Shown here: piece by piece, positions 1-5,444 of the stretch
Numbering within the stretch: the first letter of the stretch is position 1
How the letters are laid out: each line of letters opens with the position of its first letter
Source of the DNA: Patescibacteria group bacterium
GTDB taxonomy: Bacteria > Patescibacteriota > Patescibacteriia > UBA2591 > PGYQ01
Direction: 5' to 3'
Assembly (NCBI GenBank): GCA_020057535.1
Contig: JAGVFS010000069.1
Span: 1 to 6,629, forward strand
Length of the DNA stretch: 6,629 bases
Made by a program: the position numbers and the translations under genes
Notes under the pieces: generated by a model
What the model saw: the letters and a program-made list of their open reading frames with translations, nothing else
Databases searched by the model: none
What the model was told of the DNA's origin: nothing

Positions 1-2
1 AA

Positions 3-92
3 AATACAAGATTGAAAAAATTAAACTATAAAACACCAGCAGAATATCTAAAAGAGACAAAGGATATTACATTACAACGTATCGTTATCTAA
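3..92 (+). CDS. C-terminal end of a probable DDE-integrase (IS3/IS481-like) transposase, 5' part outside window
   Basis: The frame starting at base 3 is open from the window edge to a TAA at 90-92 and gives 29 residues ending in LNYKTPAEYLKE and a short tail. The pattern Asn-Thr, then Arg, then Leu-Asn-Tyr-x-Thr-Pro-x-Glu-Tyr-Leu is typical of the extreme C-terminus of rve-type integrase-core transposases, which usually end in a variant of YNxxRPHxxLxxxTPxEYL. The usual Arg-Pro-His is not preserved (Arg-Leu-Lys here) and the spacing looks slightly short. The copy may therefore be a divergent family member or a decayed one. None of the catalytic acidic residues lie in the window, so activity cannot be judged. 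No terminal inverted repeat could be matched because the other end of the element is missing. Confidence 0.55.
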   Translation, partial: NTRLKKLNYKTPAEYLKETKDITLQRIVI

Positions 93-135
93 CAATTAAA
101 TAGCTTAATTTTACCATTTTAAATATACACCTTTT

Positions 136-144
136 TGTTATAAA
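136..144 (+). promoter_or_regulatory. Extended -10 promoter of tyrS, close to the start codon
   Basis: TG at 136-137, one base, then TATAAA at 139-144 matches an extended -10 element. No good -35 box lies 16-18 bases upstream, which extended -10 promoters can tolerate. Transcription would start about 7 bases after the hexamer, near 151-154, on or just before the tyrS ATG at 154. The mRNA would then be leaderless or nearly so, consistent with the absence of a Shine-Dalgarno sequence. This rests on pattern matching in very AT-rich DNA. Confidence 0.45.
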
Positions 145-153
145 ATAAAATTT

Positions 154-1377
154 ATGAAAAATATTATTACAGATTTTAAAAAAATAGATGAATTTTTAAC
201 ACGTGGAGTAGAAAATATTTATCCCAACAAAGAAGAGTTAAAAAAAGTTTTATTGTCGGGTAAAAAATTAAGAATTTATTCTGGAATTGATCCAACCGGT
301 AAATTACACATCGGACACAGTATTGTTCTTAAAAAATTACGTCAACTTCAAGATTTGGGACATGAAATAATTGTTTTGATTGGTGATTTTACCGCTACGA
401 TCGGCGATCCAACTGATAAAATGGCAACACGCAAATCTTTAACAAGAGAAGAAGTGAAAAAAAATACGATTGATTATAAAAAATTAATTGGAAAAATTTT
501 GGATTTAAAAAAATCAAATATCAAATTTTTATATAATGAAAAGTGGACCAATAAATTAAAATCAGAAGATTTGTTAAAATTAGCTTCTTATTTTACGGTT
601 TCTCGTTTGTTAGAACGTGATATGTTTCAAGAAAGATTAAAGGCTGGCAAAGAAATCTATGTGCATGAATTTTTATATCCAATATTTCAAGCTTATGACG
701 CAGTTATTATGAATGTTGATATGCAAATTGGCGGGAATGATCAAATGTTTAATATGTTGGCAGGACGAACATTAATAAAAAAAATGAAAAAAAAAGAAAA
801 ATTTGTTTTAACTGTTAAATTATTAGTTGACTCAACTGGTAAAAAAATGGGTAAAACAGAGGGTAATATTGTTAACTTAGACGAAGAGCCTAAAAACATG
901 TATGAAAAAATTATGTTATGGTCTGATGATATTATTAAAATTGGTTTAGAAATTTGCACTAATATGCCAATAGATGAAGTGATGAAACTATCAAAACAAT
1001 TAAAAAATAAAAAATTTAATCCACGTAATATAAAAATGCGTTTAGCTTTTGAAATTACAAAAATTTATCATGGTGAAGAAGAGGCAAAAAAAGCCGAACA
1101 GCATTTCATAAAAGTGATTCAACAAAAACAAATTCCAGACAAACTTTCAGAATTTATAGTTTCTAAATCAAGATTGAACGTGATTGATTTGCTTTTTAAA
1201 AGTGGATTAGTTCAAAGCAAAAGTGAAGCGCGAAGATTAATTATTCAAAAAGGAATAAAATTAAATGGCGATATCATTACCGAAGAAAAAGATTTAGAAA
1301 TTCCAAAAGAGGGGATTGTATTACAAAGAGGAACGAAGCGATTTATAAAAGTGTTAAGGATAAACAAAAAACACTAA
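154..1377 (+). CDS. tyrS: Tyrosyl-tRNA synthetase
   Basis: This cytoplasmic class I aminoacyl-tRNA synthetase charges tRNA-Tyr with tyrosine using ATP. The 407-residue product has the full family layout. The HIGH signature is HIGH at 52-55 within SGIDPTGKLHIGH, followed by GDFTATIGDPT (77-87). The tyrosine-binding Tyr-x3-Gln-x2-Asp is Tyr175, Gln179 and Asp182. The GGNDQ motif is at 193-197, and the KMSKS loop appears as KMGKT at 231-235. The Gly and Thr replacements are normal in TyrRS, which commonly has K(F/M)GKT. A C-terminal S4 RNA-binding domain spans roughly residues 345-402 (SGLVQSKSEARRLI and KLNG motifs), as expected for binding the tRNA-Tyr anticodon and long arm. The GGNDQMFN form resembles the TyrZ-like branch more than the E. 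coli GGSDQWGN form. No T-box or Shine-Dalgarno is visible upstream. The ATG at 154 is the only sensible start. Confidence 0.98.
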   Translation: MKNIITDFKKIDEFLTRGVENIYPNKEELKKVLLSGKKLRIYSGIDPTGKLHIGHSIVLKKLRQLQDLGHEIIVLIGDFTATIGDPTDKMATRKSLTREEVKKNTIDYKKLIGKILDLKKSNIKFLYNEKWTNKLKSEDLLKLASYFTVSRLLERDMFQERLKAGKEIYVHEFLYPIFQAYDAVIMNVDMQIGGNDQMFNMLAGRTLIKKMKKKEKFVLTVKLLVDSTGKKMGKTEGNIVNLDEEPKNMYEKIMLWSDDIIKIGLEICTNMPIDEVMKLSKQLKNKKFNPRNIKMRLAFEITKIYHGEEEAKKAEQHFIKVIQQKQIPDKLSEFIVSKSRLNVIDLLFKSGLVQSKSEARRLIIQKGIKLNGDIITEEKDLEIPKEGIVLQRGTKRFIKVLRINKKH

Positions 1378-1391
1378 AATACTAAAAGTAA

Positions 1392-1440
1392 TAAACAATC
1401 TATAATCAGTAATTATTCATCTCTGATAGATCTTTGTTTA
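1392..1440. repeat. Imperfect inverted repeat (hairpin) downstream of tyrS
   Basis: The arms 1392-1409 and 1423-1440 are near-perfect reverse complements. TAAACAA (1392-1398) pairs with TTGTTTA (1434-1440), TCT (1399-1401) with AGA (1428-1430), and ATCAG (1405-1409) with CTGAT (1423-1427). There is a 3-base bulge on each side and a 13-base loop. No T-run follows, so it is not a canonical intrinsic terminator. It could be a 3'-end stabilising hairpin for tyrS mRNA, a terminator of unusual form, or a relic of a small inverted-repeat element. The rest of the 1378-1547 spacer is AT-rich with no further recognisable signal. Confidence 0.4.
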
Positions 1441-1547
1441 GAGAAGTATTGGTTACATTTTTATCTTTATTATTTTGCATTTTGAGATTTTAATTTTATT
1501 TTTTTATTACTAGTTACTCATTGAGAGCGCTAGTTGCATTTTTTATT

Positions 1548-2033
1548 ATGTTTCAAGAAAATTATGGGAAAATTTTAATTGTTTGGAATTTTCCAGAATT
1601 TATAAAATATAAAAGAAGTCAAGGGTGGTATATTTTTATGGCAATAATGGCAATTGGGTTATTATTATTTGCAATTTTTACCAATAATTTTCTTTTTGCC
1701 GTTATTATTATTATATTTAGCATAATTTTAATCTTGTTTGATTTAAAAGAGCCGATTTTAATAAAATTTCAAATTTTTGAAAGAGGCATTCAAGTGGCGG
1801 AAAAATTTTATTTTTGGAGGGAATTGGAAAATTTTTGGATTATTTATCAAGTTCCAGAAATAAAAAATCTTTATTTTAAATTTCAAAATTTTATCAGGCC
1901 AAATCTTACAATTTCTTTAGAAAATCAAAATCCCGTTAGAATTAGGGAAATTTTATTGAAATATTTAAAAGAAGACTTGGAACAAAAAGATGAATCATTT
2001 TCTGATCATTTAGGGAAAATACTTAAAATTTAA
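1548..2033 (+). CDS. Small two-helix membrane protein of unknown function (Patescibacteria-type)
   Basis: The 161-residue product opens with a short amphipathic segment containing NFPEFIKYKRSQGWY (14-28). Two adjacent hydrophobic helices follow at about 27-44 and 48-64, then a soluble beta-rich tail (about 70-161) with FYFWRELENFWIIYQVPEIK and a closing DHLGKILKI. I recognise this layout from uncharacterised Patescibacteria proteins: a Trp/Pro/Glu-rich start, a helical hairpin, a tail reminiscent of the PH-like domains of YdbS-type membrane proteins, an acidic patch and a basic C-terminal end. No enzymatic motif is visible, and the function is unknown. The frame also allows a TTG start at 1521, adding nine residues, but the ATG at 1548 is preferred because the similarity begins after it. 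No Shine-Dalgarno is seen. It sits between tyrS and tRNA-Arg as a probable single-gene unit. Confidence 0.82.
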   Translation: MFQENYGKILIVWNFPEFIKYKRSQGWYIFMAIMAIGLLLFAIFTNNFLFAVIIIIFSIILILFDLKEPILIKFQIFERGIQVAEKFYFWRELENFWIIYQVPEIKNLYFKFQNFIRPNLTISLENQNPVRIREILLKYLKEDLEQKDESFSDHLGKILKI

Positions 2034-2048
2034 ATTAGCTTTTAGTTT

Positions 2049-2068
2049 TTAAGAAAACTATTTCTTAA
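2049..2068 (+). terminator. Weak A/T-rich hairpin after the membrane-protein gene
   Basis: TTAAGAAA (2049-2056) and TTTCTTAA (2061-2068) form a perfect 8-bp stem closing a 4-base loop, 15 bases after the TAA at 2031-2033. Only one G-C pair is present and the downstream tract is broken (TTTAAAATTTT). This makes it a weak terminator candidate, separating the gene from tRNA-Arg. Confidence 0.35.
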
Positions 2069-2078
2069 TTTAAAATTT

Positions 2079-2084
2079 TATAAT
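2079..2084 (+). promoter_or_regulatory. Consensus -10 box upstream of tRNA-Arg
   Basis: TATAAT is a perfect -10 hexamer that ends 13 bases before the mature 5' end of tRNA-Arg (2098). It predicts a start near 2091 and a leader of about seven bases for RNase P to remove. No convincing -35 box is seen at 16-18 bases upstream, because that stretch lies in the preceding hairpin. Confidence 0.45.
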
Positions 2085-2097
2085 TCTGTATTCTCTT

Positions 2098-2169
2098 GCT
2101 CTCGTAGCTCAATGGATAGAGCGCTGGCTTGCGGAGCCAATAATAGAGGTTCAATTCCTCTCGAGAGCA
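2098..2169 (+). tRNA. tRNA-Arg, anticodon GCG
   Basis: A full cloverleaf can be drawn. The acceptor stem is a perfect 7 bp (2098-2104 with 2162-2168). The D stem is GCTC/GAGC, with the loop AATGGATA supplying G18, G19 and A20. The anticodon stem is 2124-2128 with 2136-2140, enclosing the 7-base loop TTGCGGA. The variable loop has 4 bases. The T arm is AGAGG/CCTCT with loop TTCAATT, and the discriminator is A2169. The anticodon is GCG at 2131-2133, reading CGC and CGU. A20, C35 and G36 are the usual arginine identity elements. The first pair of the anticodon stem (C2124-A2140) is mismatched. CCA is not encoded, because the base after the discriminator is T. Most bacteria instead use an ACG anticodon edited to ICG for this codon box. 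Confidence 0.95.
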
Positions 2170-2208
2170 TTATAATTAATTTTTAGAGAGGAATAATTAC
2201 AAAAAATA

Positions 2209-2228
2209 ACACAAATTTGTCTTTGTGT
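2209..2228 (+). terminator. Short hairpin downstream of tRNA-Arg, possible weak terminator
   Basis: ACACAAA (2209-2215) and TTTGTGT (2222-2228) form a 7-bp stem with a 6-base loop, about 40 bases after the tRNA. The following sequence (GTATTAGTTTTAATC) holds only a short T-rich stretch, so termination efficiency is doubtful. It could instead be a trailer-processing structure. Confidence 0.3.
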
Positions 2229-2266
2229 GTATTAGTTTTAATCAATTATTTTAACATCAATGGATG

Positions 2267-2296
2267 TTTATCATCAAAACAAAAAAGTGGTAAAAT
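2267..2296 (+). promoter_or_regulatory. Probable promoter of the pilus ATPase gene
   Basis: TTTATC (2267-2272), an 18-base spacer, and TAAAAT (2291-2296) preceded by TGG (2288-2290) form a -35/extended -10 pair. The predicted start is near 2303, giving a 5' leader of about 100 bases before the ATG at 2403. The leader ends in an A/T palindrome (A6T7 at 2372-2384) but holds no riboswitch-like structure that I recognise. Nothing else was found in the 2170-2402 spacer beyond the hairpin at 2209-2228. Confidence 0.45.
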
Positions 2297-2402
2297 ATGT
2301 TTAAATTAATTTAGAAATATCGTACTAGATTATTTGTAAATTTTTTGGCATTGATGTATTTTAAAATAATTAAAAAATTTTTTTAAAATTTTTGTCTATT
2401 TT

Positions 2403-3575
2403 ATGTCTATTCAAAATTTTGAAGGAAAAGAAATGATTATTAATTTGATTGATAATTATCTTGTTCGGGCTGTTGAAGCTGGGGCAAGCGATATTCATAT
2501 TGAACCTGAAAAGGATTTTGTTCGTTTTCGTTTTAGAATTGATGGATTTTTAAAAGAAATAGCCAAAGAACCTTTGTATTTATTATCAGCTTTAATTGCT
2601 CGAGTAAAAATTTTAGCTCAATTAAATATCACTGAAACAAGAACGCCTCAAGACGGGCGTTTTCAAATAAAAATTAAAGATCAAAATTTAGATTTAAGGG
2701 TTTCAATTTTTCCAACTCTTTATGGAGAATGCGCGGTACTTAGAATATTAAATATTAGTTCAATCCTTGTTGATTTAGAAAGTTTAGGAATGAACCTTAC
2801 TCAATTTAAAGAATTTGAAGCAATAATTAAAAAACCTAATGGGTTAATATTAGTCACTGGGCCGACTGGAAGTGGAAAAACAACAACTTTATATTCTATT
2901 CTTAATAATTTAAATACAGTGGAAAAAAGTATTCTTACCTTAGAAGATCCGATTGAATATCACTTGCCTTTAATTAGACAGTCGCAAATTACTAGGGATT
3001 TAACTTTTATAAAAGGGTTACATTGTTTGCTTCGACAAGATCCGGATATTATTATGGTCGGAGAAATTCGTGATTTAGAAACAGCTGAAATAGTTGTTCA
3101 TGCGGCTATGACTGGACATTTAATTTTAAGCACCTTTCATACTAATGATGCAGCAAGCGCTTTGATTCGTTTAATTGACATGAAAGTAGAACCATTTTTA
3201 ATTTCCTCGTCTGTTTTGGCGGTTATTGCGCAAAGATTAATTAGAAAAAATTGTTCAAATTGCGTAGAAGAATATAAACCTTCTAAAGAAATTATTGAAA
3301 CTCTTGAATTAGAAAATCAAAAAGGAATTGTTTTCAAAAAAGGGAAAAAATGTTCTGCTTGTAATTTTACCGGATATAAAGGACGAACAGGAATTTTTGA
3401 AATTTTAATTGCGGATGATGAAATAAAATCTTTAGTTCTTTCTCGCGCTTCTGCCGGAGAGATTCAAAAAAAGGCAAAAGAAAAAGGAATGATTTCTTTA
3501 AGGCAACATGGAATAGAAAAAATTTTTGAAGGCGTTACGACTCCAGAAGAAATTTTAAGAGTAACTAAAAAATAA
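2403..3575 (+). CDS. GspE/PilB-type secretion or pilus-assembly ATPase, short form without N1 domain
   Basis: This hexameric cytoplasmic ATPase would power assembly of a type IV pilus, DNA-uptake pseudopilus or type II secretion apparatus at the inner face of the membrane. The 390 residues show the N2 domain (about 1-125, with GASDIHIEP at 27-35 and RFRIDG at 43-48). The C-terminal motor follows with Walker A GPTGSGKT (153-160), Asp box LEDPIEY (180-186), Walker B RQDPDIIMVGEIRD (211-224) and His box TGHLILSTFHTND (237-249). The tetracysteine zinc site is Cys284, Cys287, Cys317 and Cys320, which marks the GspE/PilB branch rather than PilT. Full PilB/GspE proteins are about 500-580 residues; here the N-terminal N1 domain is absent. 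A stop in the same frame at 2367-2369 excludes an upstream extension. The length is closer to that of ComGA. The usual Gly-Leu-Arg before the Walker B region is Gly-Leu-His (205-207). No other pilus gene is adjacent. Confidence 0.93.
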   Translation: MSIQNFEGKEMIINLIDNYLVRAVEAGASDIHIEPEKDFVRFRFRIDGFLKEIAKEPLYLLSALIARVKILAQLNITETRTPQDGRFQIKIKDQNLDLRVSIFPTLYGECAVLRILNISSILVDLESLGMNLTQFKEFEAIIKKPNGLILVTGPTGSGKTTTLYSILNNLNTVEKSILTLEDPIEYHLPLIRQSQITRDLTFIKGLHCLLRQDPDIIMVGEIRDLETAEIVVHAAMTGHLILSTFHTNDAASALIRLIDMKVEPFLISSSVLAVIAQRLIRKNCSNCVEEYKPSKEIIETLELENQKGIVFKKGKKCSACNFTGYKGRTGIFEILIADDEIKSLVLSRASAGEIQKKAKEKGMISLRQHGIEKIFEGVTTPEEILRVTKK

Positions 3576-3670
3576 GATAAGCAAAAATTTTAGGAAAAAA
3601 TTTTTATAAAATTCTAAATTTAAATATTTATAAAATACAATTAGGGTTTGGAATTTATAGTTTGATTGAG

Positions 3671-3743
3671 TATTAAAATTTAATCTAATTTTCACTGAAG
3701 GGGAATTATATTTTTCAACGATTAAGATTAGTTAAATTTAATA
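3671..3743. repeat. Imperfect A/T-rich inverted repeat in the convergent spacer
   Basis: The segment 3671-3690 and the reverse complement of about 3724-3743 share TATTAAA(A)TTTAA followed by a CTAAT/TCTAAT-like end, with small indels. They are separated by a less AT-biased stretch containing GAAGGGG. It may fold as a long stem in the 3' untranslated region of the ATPase mRNA. In such AT-rich DNA the match could be chance. The rest of 3576-3749 shows nothing I can name. Confidence 0.22.
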
Positions 3744-3749
3744 ATTTTA

Positions 3750-3781
3750 AAAAACCACTTAAATTAAGTTAAGTGGTTTTT
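3750..3781. terminator. Bidirectional intrinsic terminator shared by the ATPase gene and glgA
   Basis: A perfect 13-bp stem, AAAAACCACTTAA (3750-3762) with TTAAGTGGTTTTT (3769-3781), encloses a 6-base loop. The core CCACTTAA/TTAAGTGG is flanked by A-runs on the left and T-runs on the right, so transcripts in either direction end in a hairpin plus U-run. This is the strongest terminator in the window. The right arm overlaps the last codons and the stop codon of glgA (stop at 3769-3771 on the minus strand). Confidence 0.9.
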
Positions 3782-5262
3782 AATGTTTTTTTAAATAAAT
3801 CTATATATTTTTTTGCTGGAAGTTCCCATGAATAAGATTGTTTCATTGCTTTTTCTACTAAATATTCCCATGTTTTTGAATATTTATAATTTTCTAACGC
3901 CCTAGCAATAGCGATTAATAAATCTTCTTTCCAATGCCTTCTAAAAACAAAACCATTTCCTTGTTTAGTTTGAGGATTAAAATCCGTGATTGTGTCTGAA
4001 AGTCCTCCTGTTTCATGAACAATTGGAATAGATCCGTAACGCAAACTTTTTAATTGAGCTGTGCCGCAAGGTTCAAATTTTGAAGGCAATAAAAGCATAT
4101 CTGAACCGGCATGAATTTTACTTTCCATTTTTTCAGAAAATGTTGAATAAAAAACGATTTTATAAGGGTGTTTTTTTGCGGTTTTTTTTAAAAAATCGCA
4201 AAAATTTTTATCTCCTTCGCCGAGTATTATAAATTGCGCGTTCAAATGAAGAAGATGAATCATATTTTCTATAATTAAATTAAATCCTTTTTGTTCGGTT
4301 ATTCGACTAGCCATTCCAATTAAAGGAATTTGAGAATTTTTTTCTAAACCAGCTTCTTTTTGTAGAGCTAATTTATTTGCTCCTTTTTTTTCTCTGAAAG
4401 TTTTCCAATCATATTTAAAATAAATATTTTTATCAAAAGTCGGATTAAAAATTATAGAATCAATTCCATTAACAATGCCATATAAATTTTTTTTCTTTGA
4501 ATTTAAAATTTTTTGCATTCCCTGTCCAAATTGAGGGGTTAGAATTTCTTGCGCGTAACGTTCACTTACCGTATTAATAATATTAGAATGTAAAATTCCT
4601 CTTTTTGCAAAATTAATATTTTCTAATTTTGGATCGTCAAAAAATGGCAAATTATTTTTTCCATCGTCTTTTTCTTTTAAAGGAATTTCCCACCAATTTT
4701 TTCCCATTTGAAAAGTAAGATTATGAATGGTAAAAACGGTGGATGTTTCTTTAAAAAAAGGATCATTTTTAAATCTTAATTTTTTCTTTAAAAAATACGG
4801 AATTAATCCGGTTTGCCAATCATGGCATTGAATAATGTCTGGTTTAAAATTTATTAATTTTAATAGTTGTAAGGCGGCTAAATCAAAAAGCGCAAAACGG
4901 GCGTTTTCGCGTTTTGAACCATAAAGTTGTTGGTTTGATTTTTTTGCTTGGTGTTTCCAATAAAAAAATTTTTTATTGGAAATAAAATATACTGGCAATC
5001 CTTCTAATAATTCTCCTTTCCATAAATTAATTTTTAAAATATTTTTTTCATCTATTTTTAAAGGAAAATCTTTTTGAAAGCATTTAAGTTTAAATTTTTT
5101 TTCATCTATTAATTTTTCATAAAGGGGGGTAATTATAATAACAGAATGGCCTAAACGAAACAAAGCTTTTGAAAGAGAACGAGTCACATCGGCCATTCCG
5201 CCCGTTTTAGAAAAAGGATCCACTTCTGAAGAAACAACAGCTATTTTTAATAGGTTTTTCAT
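3769..5262 (-). CDS. glgA: Glycogen (starch) synthase, ADP-glucose type, GT5 family
   Basis: This enzyme transfers glucose from ADP-glucose to the non-reducing end of an alpha-1,4-glucan in glycogen synthesis. The 497 residues compare well with about 477 in E. coli and cover both Rossmann domains. The N-terminal donor loop is KTGG (19-22) in SSEVDPFSKTGGMADV. HDWQTGL begins at His147, and the catalytic-region TIHN is at 179-182. NTVSERYAQEI starts at 230 and GIVNGID is at 262-268. In the C-terminal domain SRITEQKG holds Arg320 and Lys325, the phosphate contacts. PSKFEPCG (393-400) holds the conserved Glu397 and Cys399, followed by PIVHETGGLSDT. All key residues are present, so it should be active. 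The ATG at 5260-5262 is chosen over a TTG eight codons upstream because the family begins directly with this hydrophobic strand. No Shine-Dalgarno precedes it. No glgB, glgC or glgP is in view. It lies 100 bases downstream of tRNA-Ile on the same strand. Confidence 0.96.
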   Translation of the reverse strand: MKNLLKIAVVSSEVDPFSKTGGMADVTRSLSKALFRLGHSVIIITPLYEKLIDEKKFKLKCFQKDFPLKIDEKNILKINLWKGELLEGLPVYFISNKKFFYWKHQAKKSNQQLYGSKRENARFALFDLAALQLLKLINFKPDIIQCHDWQTGLIPYFLKKKLRFKNDPFFKETSTVFTIHNLTFQMGKNWWEIPLKEKDDGKNNLPFFDDPKLENINFAKRGILHSNIINTVSERYAQEILTPQFGQGMQKILNSKKKNLYGIVNGIDSIIFNPTFDKNIYFKYDWKTFREKKGANKLALQKEAGLEKNSQIPLIGMASRITEQKGFNLIIENMIHLLHLNAQFIILGEGDKNFCDFLKKTAKKHPYKIVFYSTFSEKMESKIHAGSDMLLLPSKFEPCGTAQLKSLRYGSIPIVHETGGLSDTITDFNPQTKQGNGFVFRRHWKEDLLIAIARALENYKYSKTWEYLVEKAMKQSYSWELPAKKYIDLFKKTLKTT

Positions 5263-5286
5263 AAAAAAATAAAAAAGGGAACACAA

Positions 5287-5340
5287 AAAAATTAAAAATA
5301 TTAAAATAAATTATATTTATTTTTTTAAATTTTAATTTTT
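5287..5340. repeat. Pure A/T nested palindrome between tRNA-Ile and glgA
   Basis: The outer arms AAAAATTAAAA (5287-5297) and TTTTAATTTTT (5330-5340) flank an inner palindrome, AAATAAAT (5304-5311) with ATTTATTT (5315-5322) and a 3-base loop. The stretch contains no G or C. It could end tRNA-Ile transcripts, extrude as a cruciform, or simply reflect base composition. The glgA -10 candidate lies inside it. Confidence 0.35.
5310..5315 (-). promoter_or_regulatory. Consensus -10 box upstream of glgA
   Basis: On the minus strand this reads TATAAT, a perfect hexamer, predicting a transcript start near 5303 and a leader of about 40 bases before the glgA ATG. No good -35 box is found at the proper distance. 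Because the whole spacer is A/T, the match has limited weight. Read-through from the tRNA-Ile unit is an alternative. Confidence 0.33.
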
Positions 5341-5362
5341 ACATTTTGATTTTTATTTTTAC

Positions 5363-5439
5363 TGGTGGGCGCGCATGGATTCGAACCATGGACCTTTTCC
5401 TTATCAGAGAAACGCTCTAACCAACTGAGCTACGCGCCC
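5363..5439 (-). tRNA. tRNA-Ile, anticodon GAT, CCA encoded
   Basis: Reading the minus strand from 5439, the acceptor stem GGGCGCG pairs perfectly with CGCGCCC. It continues with TA, a D stem GCTC/GAGC with loop AGTTGGTTA, and an anticodon stem TTTCT/GGAAA around the loop CTGATAA, giving anticodon GAT. A 5-base variable loop AGGTC precedes a T arm CATGG/CCATG with loop TTCGAAT. The discriminator is A, followed by an encoded CCA (5363-5365). It reads the isoleucine codons AUC and AUU. The GC-rich stems stand out sharply from the AT-rich surroundings. Confidence 0.97.
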
Positions 5440-5444
5440 AAAAT

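Noticed and set aside
741..959. 72-residue minus-strand reading frame
   Set aside because: It lies wholly within tyrS, opposite conserved catalytic motifs, and looks like a composition-driven shadow.
1521..1549. TTGAGA and TATTAT with 17-base spacing as a promoter for the membrane protein
   Set aside because: Transcription would begin around 1556, after the ATG at 1548, and the next in-frame ATG is at 1638, which would remove the conserved N-terminal segment. It is probably a chance match in AT-rich DNA.
154..3575. Alternative genetic code with UGA read as glycine (seen in Gracilibacteria/Absconditabacteria)
   Set aside because: All genes reach full length with the standard code and end in TAA. 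Nothing here needs UGA read as sense, though the exclusive use of TAA does not exclude it either.
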